Shown here: piece by piece, positions 34,801 through 42,921 of the stretch
How positions within the stretch are numbered: position 1 is the stretch's first letter
How the letters are laid out: each line of letters begins with the position of its first letter
NCBI GenBank assembly: GCA_900545335.1
Contig: UQYP01000012.1
Span: 1 to 63,710, forward strand
Reading direction: 5' to 3'
Source: an uncultured Sutterella sp.
Lineage (GTDB): Bacteria; Pseudomonadota; Gammaproteobacteria; Burkholderiales; Burkholderiaceae_F
Length of the DNA stretch: 63,710 nucleotides
Notes under the pieces: model-generated
What the model was told of the DNA's origin: nothing
Databases searched by the model: none
What the model saw: only the letters and a program-made list of their open reading frames with translations
Made by a program: the position numbers and the translations under genes

Positions 34801-36105
34801 TTTCAGGCACTTCATGTCCTGTCCGCCGATATCGATCACATAACTTGTCAGCGGATCAAAGGCGACGGCTGCGCGTTGATGCGCAAGAGTTTCGACTTCG
34901 TTAAATTGAGTGCCCAGTGCGGCCTGCGCAAGACTTGCGCCGTATCCTGTGGTGCAGATTGAGCGGATTTGAGCGCCTGCCGGAATCTGAGCTTTGAGCT
35001 CTAAAACTTTAGGAATAAGTTTGGGCAGCGGATCGCCCTCGTTGTGATCGTACCAGTCCTTGAGAATAGCACCGTTTTCATCAATTAAGGCAAGCTTGAC
35101 CGTAGTGCTGCCCAAGTCAATCCCTAAAAAGAGATCGCCTTTGGCTTCATCAAGATTAGCTCGCTTGGCCCGATGCGAAGCATGACGCTTTCTGAAATCT
35201 TCAAGTTCTTTTTCACTTTCAAAAAAGGGCGCTAAACGGTCGGCTTCGCCTTCAATCGTATCGATGCCTGCCAGTACCTGAAGAAAGTCTTTAAGCGTTG
35301 TTTCGCTTTCTTGAGAATTGTCGAGCGCATCCAATGCTGCCCCGTAGGCCACTGCGTACTGAGCGTTTTCAAAATGCTCAAATTCTGTCCCGGGCGCTTT
35401 GAGTTTTCGTTCAAAGGCAAGCGCCAATTGCGGCAAAAAGTGCAGGGGTCCCCCTAAAAAGGCCACGCGCCCCGCAATGGGTCTGCCGCAGGCCAAGCCG
35501 CTGATAGCCTGGTCAGCCACGGCTTCAAAAATACTTCTGGCAATTTCTTCACGCGGCACGCCGCTATTTAAAAGGGCCACCACGTCGGTTTTCGCAAAAA
35601 CGCCGCAGCGCGAGGCAATGGGGTGAGAGCGGCGGGCATTTTGAGCCAATTGGTCCAAACCGATCGGATCGGTTTTTAATAAAGAGGCCATCTGGTCAAT
35701 AAAGGCACCGGTGCCACCTGCACAGGCCTCATTCATTCTGAGTTCAACGCCTTGAGTAAGGTAGATGATTTTGGCATCTTCTCCACCCAACTCAACGGCT
35801 ACGTCTAAAAGGGGATCGTTGGCTCTTAAAAAACTTCCTGCCGCCACCACTTCCTGCACAAAGCCGACAGAGGTCTTTTTTGATAAACCAAGAGCGCCCG
35901 AACCCGCTAAACGCAGACGGGCGTGCCCGCAGGGGACTTTTTGAGAGAGATCGGCTAAAAGGATTTTGAGAGTCTTGACGACGGCACTTTTATGACGTTC
36001 ATAGCGCGAGGCAATAATCTTTTTATTCTCGTCAACCAGCGCATACTTAACGGTTGTCGAACCGATATCAATGCCTAAGGACAAACAGGCGTTTTCAGAC
36101 TGCAT
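31858..36105 (-). CDS. acyl-CoA dehydratase activase-related protein (BcrAD/BadFG + DUF2229)
   Basis: A 1415-residue multidomain protein. Two tandem ASKHA ATPase domains (about 8-265 with GIDIGSTTVKYAL; about 325-580 with GIDLGSTTVKLAL) each hold a Cys near GGTGAF or CGSF where activases bind a bridging [4Fe-4S] cluster. A Cys-rich CKSCNNHC element follows (about 595-640), then a DUF2229-like and a HgdB-like C-terminal region with several conserved Cys. The smaller relatives inject electrons into 2-hydroxyacyl-CoA dehydratases or benzoyl-CoA reductase. Such large fused forms are common in gut anaerobes and their substrate is generally unknown. No dehydratase subunit genes adjoin it. Confidence 0.85.
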   Translation of the reverse strand: MQSENACLSLGIDIGSTTVKYALVDENKKIIASRYERHKSAVVKTLKILLADLSQKVPCGHARLRLAGSGALGLSKKTSVGFVQEVVAAGSFLRANDPLLDVAVELGGEDAKIIYLTQGVELRMNEACAGGTGAFIDQMASLLKTDPIGLDQLAQNARRSHPIASRCGVFAKTDVVALLNSGVPREEIARSIFEAVADQAISGLACGRPIAGRVAFLGGPLHFLPQLALAFERKLKAPGTEFEHFENAQYAVAYGAALDALDNSQESETTLKDFLQVLAGIDTIEGEADRLAPFFESEKELEDFRKRHASHRAKRANLDEAKGDLFLGIDLGSTTVKLALIDENGAILKDWYDHNEGDPLPKLIPKVLELKAQIPAGAQIRSICTTGYGASLAQAALGTQFNEVETLAHQRAAVAFDPLTSYVIDIGGQDMKCLKVTGGAISDVKLNEACSSGCGSFIETYAKQLGLKLSDFVQKALHAKHPCDLGTRCTVFMNSKVKQAQSAGASVEDITAGLCHSIVLNALHKVLRIADTKQLGDHVLVQGGTFLNDAILRAFELYIGKEVIRPDIAGLMGAYGAALIAKERTTADTALLDLSEKALDLSNVKTTEFRCKSCNNHCLLTLHRFASGQKHVSGNRCDFALKGAEEKVGEHFIDKKCALLFNRTPLEADSAPRGTIGIPRVLNIYEHYPYWFELFTKLNFHVELSPYSDHYIAGLGIESIPSQSLCLPAKLAHGHVTWLAKKGVKEIWLPCVPKERTNFANVPGRFSCPVVGGYPEALKLNFECTHPESKLLTPFVDLNEAQTVIKAVHEAFPEIAVAEIKEAVKSAENAQQTYQRQIRQMGEKCFRDHEISKAPLVVIASHPYHMDPFVNHGICTLIASMGVDIVTEDSIAHLAADTASLDVIDQWTFHSRLYRAAEMVRDKPWAELVQLVSFGCGLDAITSEQVRRIMEPAGKLYTMLKIDEGDTLGAARIRLRSLFAAVKDRKQIKSEISEAPVRWYKKAETKSVNAKAVKTIYVPQMAPIHFPILESALKSLGYRVKLLPKVSHEAIQLGLRYVNNDACYPAIVVIGQLLDTVLSKDFDRKTSALLLAQTCGPCRATNYSTLLKWALRDLDMDDLPVITISTHKITGTEHLPLGFKGINRIALGVLYGDLLQKLYLKVRAYEKIPGSAQKLLQKWQAAAIRDIDQGKRALRANVQRIVSDFAAVETLDVKKPQVGIVGEILLKYHPQANLDILEALFAEGAEPRLGDISSFLLYCLYDPVFQAKALKGPKLQAFASSFLLDYFESLRKIANDALARAGFSTMPTLKEHLARLKSLMSPAQQAGEGWLLTAEMVEFLETGAENVLCLQPFACLPNHITGKGVMRVLRQMYPEANLCAIDFEAGTSHANFTNRLKLFMAQAKDNLKAKEGKAA

Positions 36106-36314
36106 AAATCAACAACGAAAAAAATCTAATACAAAGCTCTGACCGAAAGACCTACAAAAGCCCTTCGGACAAGGGCAAGAGCTTCTTTTTATGCCTTAAA
36201 TTCTATCGAAGTTAAGTCGGCTTGGATTGCCTAAAAAATGGTCAATGTGTTAAAGAACTGCCGATTTCAAACGCTTTGATTTGAACTGCACGGGATTATT
36301 GAAGAAAAAAAGAA

Positions 36315-36342
36315 AATCCCGAAAGATGGCTCCTTCGGGATT
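36315..36342 (-). terminator. terminator of the TPR-ppiA-ppiB unit
   Basis: 9-bp stem AATCCCGAA (36315-36323) / TTCGGGATT (36334-36342) downstream of the second cyclophilin gene, followed on the minus strand by TTCTTTTTTTC. Confidence 0.85.
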
Positions 36343-36368
36343 GCTCTATTGAAGTTGTCGATGACGGA

Positions 36369-36866
36369 TTAGTCTTCAATCACTTCAGCTTTTTCGATGA
36401 TGACATTTTCTTTCGGCACATCATCATAAAAACCCCAGCGAGTGGTCTTCACGCGGGCAATGTCGTCGACCACTTTTTCGCCGGCAACGACCTTACCGAA
36501 AACAGCATAGCCCCAGCCCTGCGGGGTGGGAGCCGTGTGGTTTAAGAAGTCATTATCCACGACGTTAATGAAAAACTGAGCCGTAGCCGAGTGCGGATCG
36601 CTCGTGCGGGCCATAGCGATCGTGTACTTGTCATTGCGAAGGCCGTTGGCGGCTTCGTTTTCAATCGGTTCACGGGTTTGCTTTTGCTTCATGCCCGGTT
36701 CAAAGCCTCCGCCCTGAATCATAAAGCCCGGGATCACACGATGGAAAATCGTGTTGTTATAAAAACCGTCACGAACGTATTGTTCGAAATTTTTGCTCGT
36801 GGCAGGAGCGTGTTCATAATCGAGTTCGATATCGATCACGCCTTTGTTGGTCGTCAAACGAATCAT
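36369..36866 (-). CDS. ppiB: cytoplasmic cyclophilin-type peptidyl-prolyl isomerase
   Basis: A 165-residue cyclophilin that catalyses cis-trans isomerisation of X-Pro bonds. FHRVIPGFMIQGG holds the catalytic Arg and Phe; AMARTSDPHSATAQFFINV is the conserved core. No signal peptide. It starts two bases after the exported cyclophilin gene, an arrangement common in Burkholderiales, and the two clearly arose by duplication. Confidence 0.94.
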   Translation of the reverse strand: MIRLTTNKGVIDIELDYEHAPATSKNFEQYVRDGFYNNTIFHRVIPGFMIQGGGFEPGMKQKQTREPIENEAANGLRNDKYTIAMARTSDPHSATAQFFINVVDNDFLNHTAPTPQGWGYAVFGKVVAGEKVVDDIARVKTTRWGFYDDVPKENVIIEKAEVIED

Positions 36867-36868
36867 GC

Positions 36869-37447
36869 TTACTTTCCTTTGGTAACAGTCATGTTTTTGA
36901 TAATCACATCACGAATCGGCACATCGTCGTAGTAACCCACGGAGTGAGTTTTAACGCGGGCAATGGCATCAACGGTCTGCATGCCGGAGATCACTCGTCC
37001 GAACACTGCATAACCGTAACCATCCTGAGCCTGGTCAGCATCGAGGAAGTGATTGTCTCTGACGTTAATGAAAAATTGGCTTGTTGCCGAATTCGGGTCA
37101 GAGGTTCTGGCCATCGCAATTGTGCCGCGAAGGTTTGATAAACCGTTTCGAGATTCTAAAGCAATCGCTTTGCGGGTGTCTTTTTCTTCCATGCCGCTCA
37201 CAAAGCCTCCGCCCTGAATCATGAAATTAGGGATCACGCGGTGAAAGAGGGTGTTTTTATAAAAGCCGCTCTTCACATACGTGAGAAAGTTTTCAACGGT
37301 TTTTGGAGCAGCCTTGGGATTGAGTTCAAGCACAAAGTCGCCCATATTGGTCTGCACTTTCACTTGAGGAAGCGTTTGAGCGAAAACAGTCGGTGCAAAT
37401 GCAGCGGCAAGCGCTGCAGCCACCATCATGCGTCGGGTGATAGTCAT
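36869..37447 (-). CDS. ppiA: periplasmic cyclophilin-type peptidyl-prolyl isomerase
   Basis: A 192-residue cyclophilin with an N-terminal Sec signal (RRMMVAAALAAAFAPTVFAQ) and the core FHRVIPNFMIQGG and AMARTSDPNSATSQFFINV. It should assist folding in the periplasm. It lies between the TPR gene and ppiB on the same strand, with 12- and 2-base gaps. Confidence 0.93.
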   Translation of the reverse strand: MTITRRMMVAAALAAAFAPTVFAQTLPQVKVQTNMGDFVLELNPKAAPKTVENFLTYVKSGFYKNTLFHRVIPNFMIQGGGFVSGMEEKDTRKAIALESRNGLSNLRGTIAMARTSDPNSATSQFFINVRDNHFLDADQAQDGYGYAVFGRVISGMQTVDAIARVKTHSVGYYDDVPIRDVIIKNMTVTKGK

Positions 37448-37459
37448 CGTGATGTTCCT

Positions 37460-38035
37460 TTATTTTTCTTCTAGTTCGGCTTTAAGCGCTTTGGTTTTTC
37501 TTGCGAGCGGCTTATCGTTTGGCGTGATGCTTAAAGCCTTTTCATAGTATTGAAGTGCTTTTTGAGGATCGGCGTGCCGTCCTTCAAGCGCGAGATCCCC
37601 TAAATTTTCATAGCCCATCGCAAAGTTGGGGTTTAGGGTCACGGCCTGTGTGAGCAGTGCCGTAGCCTTCGTGTAGTTGCCTTCTGAGGCGTAGATTGCG
37701 GCAAGATTGTTGTACGGTTCAACAATTTCAGGATAGCGGTCGATGAGCTCGGTTAAAGCCTGCTTAGCTTTACCGCGCTGACCCATACGGGTGTAGACAA
37801 TGGCGCGTTTGAACTGAATCTGAACATTTTTAGGATTGGCTTTTAATGCGAGATCCATCTGTTTTAGGGCATCGTCCCATTGCTTTTCAACAATGAGGCG
37901 GTCAACGAGCTGCAGGCGCTCGGTTTCATTTCTCGGCTCATCAAATTCAAAAGGTGCCGCTAAACTGAAGTTTGCTGCAGAAGTAAACAGAACGGCTGCG
38001 AGCCCGTAGGATAAAAGTTTTTTGGATTTAAGCAT
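37460..38035 (-). CDS. exported TPR-repeat protein
   Basis: A 191-residue protein with a signal peptide (LLSYGLAAVLFTSAANFSLAAP) followed by about four tetratricopeptide repeats (for example WDDALKQMDLALKANPKNVQI). TPRs bind partner proteins; the role here is unknown. First gene of the TPR-ppiA-ppiB unit, divergent from cysS. This placement next to cysS and the cyclophilins is a familiar Burkholderiales arrangement. Confidence 0.85.
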   Translation of the reverse strand: MLKSKKLLSYGLAAVLFTSAANFSLAAPFEFDEPRNETERLQLVDRLIVEKQWDDALKQMDLALKANPKNVQIQFKRAIVYTRMGQRGKAKQALTELIDRYPEIVEPYNNLAAIYASEGNYTKATALLTQAVTLNPNFAMGYENLGDLALEGRHADPQKALQYYEKALSITPNDKPLARKTKALKAELEEK

Positions 38036-38184
38036 GTGAATAACACCATTTTGCGTTAAGAGGCATTATATCGGCTGCAGGATAAAGCTTTTGGTGTTGA
38101 AGAGAAACAAAACGTTTCGGTGCACATGCCTTGTGCCTTAATATATACTGTCAAAGTTAATTTTTTTGCATATTCGGTACTTCC

Positions 38185-39609
38185 ATGGCTTTAGAACTTT
38201 ATTCCACACTGAGTCGCCGTAAACAGGCTTTTGAACCGTTAACCCCGGGTGAGGTGAAGATGTACGTTTGCGGCGTGACAGTCTATGACTACACGCACAT
38301 CGGCCACGGCCGCACGTTTATTTCTTTTGACATTATCCGCCGCTGGCTCGAAGCTTCAGGCTACAAAGTCACTTTTGTGCGCAATATCACTGACGTGGAT
38401 GACAAAATCATCCGTCGCGCTGCCGAGCGTCATGTGACGTGCGACGCGCTCACCGATGAATTTGCACGGGCTATGCAGGAGGATATGCTGGCTTTGGGGT
38501 GCTTGGCGCCGAGCGTCGAGCCGCGCGCCACGCACTTTATTCCTCAGATGCTCAATATCATCGATAAGCTTGAGAAAAAAGGTCTGGCTTATCAGACAAA
38601 AAGCGGTGATGTGGCTTATGCCGTCCGTCAGTTTAAGGACTACGGCAAGCTCTCCGGCAAGTCCATTGATGACTTAATCAGCGGCGAGCGAGTCGCAGCC
38701 GACGAAACCAAACGTGACCCGCTTGACTTTGTGCTCTGGAAGAGCGCAAAACCCGGTGAACCTCAATGGGACAGCCCCTGGGGTAAGGGGCGCCCCGGCT
38801 GGCACATTGAATGCTCGGCGATGAGCTGCCACTATTTGGGAGAGACCTTTGATATTCACGGCGGCGGTCCCGATCTGATTTTCCCGCACCATGAAAATGA
38901 AATTGCGCAAAGCGAAGGCGCTAACGGCAAGCGCTTTGCCAACTACTGGATGCACACCGGTCCCTTGCGCGTGATGAATAAAGAGGGCAAAGAAGAGAAG
39001 ATGAGCAAATCGCTCGGCAACTTCTGGACCGTGCGTGATGCCATTGCCGAAACCGATGATAAGTTCGGCAAAGGCAACGGGGCTCAGGTGCTGCGCTTTT
39101 TCTTAATGCGCACTCACTACAGAAGTCCGATTCTGTTTGGACCGGACTTGATTGTGGACGCTTACCAAAGCTTAAAGCGCCTCTATACGGCCTTAAAGGA
39201 TGTGCCCGCTGATGACGAGCCTCTTGATTGGAACGAAGAATGCGCCAAGCGCTTTGCCGAAGCGATGAATGACGACTTCAATGTTCCGGTTGCAGTGGCT
39301 CAGCTCTTTGAATTGGCTAACCGTGCTCAAGCTCAAAAGAGTCCTGCAATGAGCCGTCAGCTTAAAAAATTAGGTGCTATTCTCAATATTTTGCAGGGTG
39401 ACCCCGAAGTGTTCTTAAAGGGTTCAACCGCAGGGCTTGATGAAGCGGCAATTGAAGAAGCCATCGCTGCACGCGCCGCTGCTAAGAAAGCCAAAGACTA
39501 TGCCAAGGCCGATGCCATTCGCAAACACTTGGCCGAACAGGGCGTGATGCTTACCGATACGCCGCAGGGCACGACCTGGCAGCGTGTGTTGGTTGAAAAA
39601 GCCCGCTAG
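38185..39609 (+). CDS. cysS: cysteinyl-tRNA synthetase
   Basis: A 474-residue class I synthetase. MYVCGVTVYDYTHIGHGRT contains the first zinc-ligand Cys and the HIGH motif; later WHIECSAM and the HHENEIAQSE region give the other zinc ligands; KMSKSLGNF is the KMSKS loop. Length is standard. Three bases separate it from the alkA-like gene, starting a cysS-alkA-accA-tilS operon. Confidence 0.97.
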   Translation: MALELYSTLSRRKQAFEPLTPGEVKMYVCGVTVYDYTHIGHGRTFISFDIIRRWLEASGYKVTFVRNITDVDDKIIRRAAERHVTCDALTDEFARAMQEDMLALGCLAPSVEPRATHFIPQMLNIIDKLEKKGLAYQTKSGDVAYAVRQFKDYGKLSGKSIDDLISGERVAADETKRDPLDFVLWKSAKPGEPQWDSPWGKGRPGWHIECSAMSCHYLGETFDIHGGGPDLIFPHHENEIAQSEGANGKRFANYWMHTGPLRVMNKEGKEEKMSKSLGNFWTVRDAIAETDDKFGKGNGAQVLRFFLMRTHYRSPILFGPDLIVDAYQSLKRLYTALKDVPADDEPLDWNEECAKRFAEAMNDDFNVPVAVAQLFELANRAQAQKSPAMSRQLKKLGAILNILQGDPEVFLKGSTAGLDEAAIEEAIAARAAAKKAKDYAKADAIRKHLAEQGVMLTDTPQGTTWQRVLVEKAR

Positions 39610-39611
39610 GC

Positions 39612-40286
39612 ATGTCTGAGTTTTCGCACTCAAAAAGCGCCTTTCCCGAGTATTGGGACAAGGCGCTTGTCTATTTAAATACCAAAGACTCGGTGATGAG
39701 TGATCTGATTGACCGCTATCGCCATATTCCGTTTAAGGCTCATGAGAGTGTTTTAACGTCCATATTGCGGGCAATTGTCGGTCAGCAAATTTCCAATAAA
39801 GCGGCAGCAACGCTTTGGGCTCGACTTGAAGGCAGTAAAACCGGTCTTTGGGAATCTTTTATTCTTCAGACTCCTGCTTCAGATTTTCGAAGCATGGGCT
39901 TAAATCCCAGGAAAATTACTGCAATGAAGGAAGTTGCCTGGCGCTGGGTGAGCGGAAAGTGGAGTGAAGCGTTTTTTGCAGCACTTTCAGATACTGAAGT
40001 GATTGAGGAAATCGAAAGTATCAAAGGGCTGGGCCCCTGGAGCGCAATGAGCGTACTCATTTTCGGACTCAAGCGCCCGGACGTTTTTCCGCTTTCCGAT
40101 TTCGGTGTCAGACAGGCGCTCGTCAATCTTTATTTTCCGACTGAAAATGTCAACACTGTTATCCGCAGTCCGTTACAAAGCCGTGTAGAATTAATCGCTA
40201 ATGTCTGGGCGCCGTATCGTAGCGTCGCCACTTGGTTTTTGTGGCGTTCATTGGAAAACACGCCCCTCGAAAAAGAGAGTGAATAA
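39612..40286 (+). CDS. DNA-3-methyladenine glycosylase II (AlkA-like HhH-GPD)
   Basis: A 224-residue HhH-GPD glycosylase that removes alkylated bases. SILRAIVGQQISNKAAATLW begins the domain; the helix-hairpin-helix is SIKGLGPWSAMSV; the catalytic Asp lies in PLSDFGVRQAL. It lacks the N-terminal domain of E. coli AlkA, as usual for this shorter type. Its stop overlaps the accA start (TAATG). Confidence 0.9.
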   Translation: MSEFSHSKSAFPEYWDKALVYLNTKDSVMSDLIDRYRHIPFKAHESVLTSILRAIVGQQISNKAAATLWARLEGSKTGLWESFILQTPASDFRSMGLNPRKITAMKEVAWRWVSGKWSEAFFAALSDTEVIEEIESIKGLGPWSAMSVLIFGLKRPDVFPLSDFGVRQALVNLYFPTENVNTVIRSPLQSRVELIANVWAPYRSVATWFLWRSLENTPLEKESE

Positions 40287-41392
40287 TGGCAAAACAAGTT
40301 TTTTTAGAATTTGAAAAACAAATCGAAGAGCTTCAGGGCAAGATTGATGAATTAAATGAAATGCAGGAAAAAGACGAAGGCAAAAAGATTGACCTCACGT
40401 CTGAAATTGAACAGCTCAAGCTCAAGACCGAAGAACTTCTTAAAGAAACCTATGCAGAATTAACGCCGTGGCAGACGTCGCTTGTGGCGCGCCATCCCCA
40501 GCGCCCCTATATGCTTGACTACGTGCGCATGGTTTTTACCGATTTTCATGAATTGCACGGCGATCGAGCCTTTGCAGATGACACCTCCATTGTGGGCGGT
40601 TTGGCTCGTTTGGGCGGACAGCCCGTAGTCGTCATCGGCCACCAAAAGGGGCGTGATACGAAAGAGCGCATGATGCGCAATTTCGGTATGAGCCGGCCTG
40701 AGGGCTACCGTAAAGCGCTGCGCCTGATGAAGTTAGCTGAAAAATTCTCGCTTCCGATTTTCACCTTTATTGATACGCCGGGGGCCTATCCCGGAATCGG
40801 AGCTGAAGAGCGCGGTCAGTCTGAAGCAATCGGCCGCAATCTCTATGAAATGAGCCATTTAAAGACGCCCATCATTGCCACGGTGATTGGAGAAGGCGGC
40901 TCGGGCGGCGCATTGGCCATTGCTGTAGCCGATGTGGTCAATATCCTGCAGTACTCCATTTATTCTGTGATTAGCCCCGAAGGCTGCGCCTCCATTCTTT
41001 GGAAGGATGCTTCGCGCGCGCCTGACGCAGCTCAAGCCTTGGGTTTAACCGCTGACCGTCTGCGTGAATTGGGTTTGGTCGACCGCGTGCTCTCTGAACC
41101 CCTGGGCGGCGCTCACCGTGATCCGCAGTTAATGGGCGCAAGCTTAAAGAAAACGCTCACCGACCAGATGCGTCAATTTTTGCCCATGCCGGTTGATGAA
41201 TTAGTGGCCCGTCGTCTTGAACGTTTGCTTCAGTACGGCAAGTTTGAAGAAAAAGAGCTCGAAAAGGTCCTTGAACCGATCGCTGAGCACGAATCAATTG
41301 CCGAAGAGCAACCGACTAAGACAACCAAAAAGCGTGTAACCCGTAAAGCCCACAATGCCGACAAGAAGACTGAAGAACAGAACGCACAATAA
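40286..41392 (+). CDS. accA: acetyl-CoA carboxylase carboxyltransferase subunit alpha
   Basis: A 368-residue AccA, which with AccD transfers the carboxyl group from biotin to acetyl-CoA in fatty-acid synthesis. The first 318 residues match the family (PRPEGYRKALRLMKLAEKF-like core, FIDTPGAYPGIGAEERGQSE, GEGGSGGALAI). The last 45 residues form a Lys/Glu/Thr-rich tail (TKTTKKRVTRKAHNADKKTE) not found in E. coli AccA. That tail overlaps the tilS start by 38 bases in another frame. Confidence 0.96.
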   Translation: MAKQVFLEFEKQIEELQGKIDELNEMQEKDEGKKIDLTSEIEQLKLKTEELLKETYAELTPWQTSLVARHPQRPYMLDYVRMVFTDFHELHGDRAFADDTSIVGGLARLGGQPVVVIGHQKGRDTKERMMRNFGMSRPEGYRKALRLMKLAEKFSLPIFTFIDTPGAYPGIGAEERGQSEAIGRNLYEMSHLKTPIIATVIGEGGSGGALAIAVADVVNILQYSIYSVISPEGCASILWKDASRAPDAAQALGLTADRLRELGLVDRVLSEPLGGAHRDPQLMGASLKKTLTDQMRQFLPMPVDELVARRLERLLQYGKFEEKELEKVLEPIAEHESIAEEQPTKTTKKRVTRKAHNADKKTEEQNAQ

Positions 41393-42857
41393 ACGTTCAG
41401 CCTCCACACTTTCGCTTCGCACAGTTGAAGGAAAAATTCTTGACGCTTTGCGTGAAGCGATCAGCGAGGCTTTCTCTGAACACTCTCAGGCAAGTCTTTT
41501 TGCCGCAGATCACCATTCTCAAAAAGCTCGGATTGTGGTGGGCTTTTCAGGAGGCCGAGACTCTGTCGCCCTTTTGAAGTCGCTTTGCGTGCTGCGGGCC
41601 AAAAGAAACAGTCCCATTGCTGAAATTCTGGCTGTACACGTTCACCATGCATTAAGTCCTAATGCCAATAAGTGGGCACGCTTTTGCCGTGCGATGGCAG
41701 AAGACCTCGACGTTGACTTTAAAGTTGCCTACGTGCGCGTAAAAAGCAAGGGTGAGGGTGTGGAAGCGGCTGCGAGACAGGCCCGCTACGACGCACTTTT
41801 TAAAGCTGCTCAAGCCGTTGAAGCCGACATGGTGATGACCGCTCACCATAGAGACGATCGTCTGGAGACATTTTTGATTCAATGGATGAGGGGAGCCGGG
41901 CCCGATGGACTGGCGACTTTTCCGGTTGCCAGAAGCGTGGGCTCTGTGAAACTTGTGCGTCCTTTGATGACGCTGCCCCGAGAGATTCTTGAGCGCTACC
42001 TTGAACTTTATGAATTAGACTGGGTTGAAGACGAAAGTAATGCCGATACGGCCTATCTTCGCAATGCCATTCGTCATGAAGTGCTCCCGGTTATGGAAAC
42101 GATCCGTCCGGGCTTTAAGGAAGCGGCGGCACGTTCAGTGGAGCTTGTGCGCCAGTCAGCTCTTATCTTAAAAGAAGTAGCCCAAGAAGATCTTGAACGT
42201 ATTAAAACCAATGAGTACTGCATCGCGATCTCAGGTCTTTTGAAACTTTCTGAGCCCCGTCAGGCGCTCGTTGTAAGACGTTGGATTGAAGGTTTCGGAC
42301 TTCAGGCGCCCTCTAAAGCCAAGCTTGATGATTTGCTCAAACAGGTTCACTCGACCGGCCACGACACTAGGCTTACTGTCCGAGTCGGCAACAATAAGCA
42401 GATTCGCCGCTACAGCGACCTTCTTGTGATGTTTGAAACGGCCGGTCAGAAAAAAGACATGACGCGTTTTGAAACGCTCACTTGGAAGGGGCCCGGCCAT
42501 TATTCACTGCCCGGTTGGGGCGGAGAGCTCATTATTTCTGAAGTCGGTCCGGGAGAAGCCGGTGTGGCGGAGTCTTATTTCACAGAAGCCCCCCTTCAGG
42601 TAAGACCCCGTCAGGGCGGAGAAAAGTTAAAGCTCTACCGCAACCGCCCGCGCAAACACCTAAAGGACCTCTATCAAAAAGCGGGGATTGCCGAATTTGA
42701 CCGCACCAAGCTGCCCCTTCTTTGGAGCGCAGAGGATTTGATCTTTGCCGCAGGGCTTGGAATGGACGTTCGCTACGAAACCGAGGATGAAACGGTTAAG
42801 CGCTATCGGATTGAATTTAAGGCCGATGCCACGCTTTTAACGTTGATGGGTCAATAG
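41355..42857 (+). CDS. tilS: tRNA(Ile)-lysidine synthase
   Basis: A 500-residue TilS that converts C34 of tRNA-Ile(CAU) to lysidine so it reads AUA. The PP-loop is VVGFSGGRDSVALL (usually SGGxDS; an Arg is seen here), followed by HVHHALS and TAHHRDDRLETFL, then the C-terminal tRNA-binding domains. The start is uncertain: ATG 41355 lies inside accA and lacks a ribosome site; a TTG near 41449 preceded by GAAGGAAAA is an alternative. Ends the cysS operon, followed by a terminator. Confidence 0.92.
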   Translation: MPTRRLKNRTHNKRSASTLSLRTVEGKILDALREAISEAFSEHSQASLFAADHHSQKARIVVGFSGGRDSVALLKSLCVLRAKRNSPIAEILAVHVHHALSPNANKWARFCRAMAEDLDVDFKVAYVRVKSKGEGVEAAARQARYDALFKAAQAVEADMVMTAHHRDDRLETFLIQWMRGAGPDGLATFPVARSVGSVKLVRPLMTLPREILERYLELYELDWVEDESNADTAYLRNAIRHEVLPVMETIRPGFKEAAARSVELVRQSALILKEVAQEDLERIKTNEYCIAISGLLKLSEPRQALVVRRWIEGFGLQAPSKAKLDDLLKQVHSTGHDTRLTVRVGNNKQIRRYSDLLVMFETAGQKKDMTRFETLTWKGPGHYSLPGWGGELIISEVGPGEAGVAESYFTEAPLQVRPRQGGEKLKLYRNRPRKHLKDLYQKAGIAEFDRTKLPLLWSAEDLIFAAGLGMDVRYETEDETVKRYRIEFKADATLLTLMGQ

Positions 42858-42870
42858 TTTTAAGTTCAAA

Positions 42871-42907
42871 AAAAGCCCGAGCGGAAAAAATCTCTGCCCG
42901 GGCTTTT
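42871..42907. terminator. bidirectional terminator after tilS
   Basis: 9-bp stem AAAAGCCCG (42871-42879) / CGGGCTTTT (42899-42907), between convergent tilS and the amidohydrolase gene. Confidence 0.85.
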
Positions 42908-42921
42908 TCGTAAAGGTGCTT

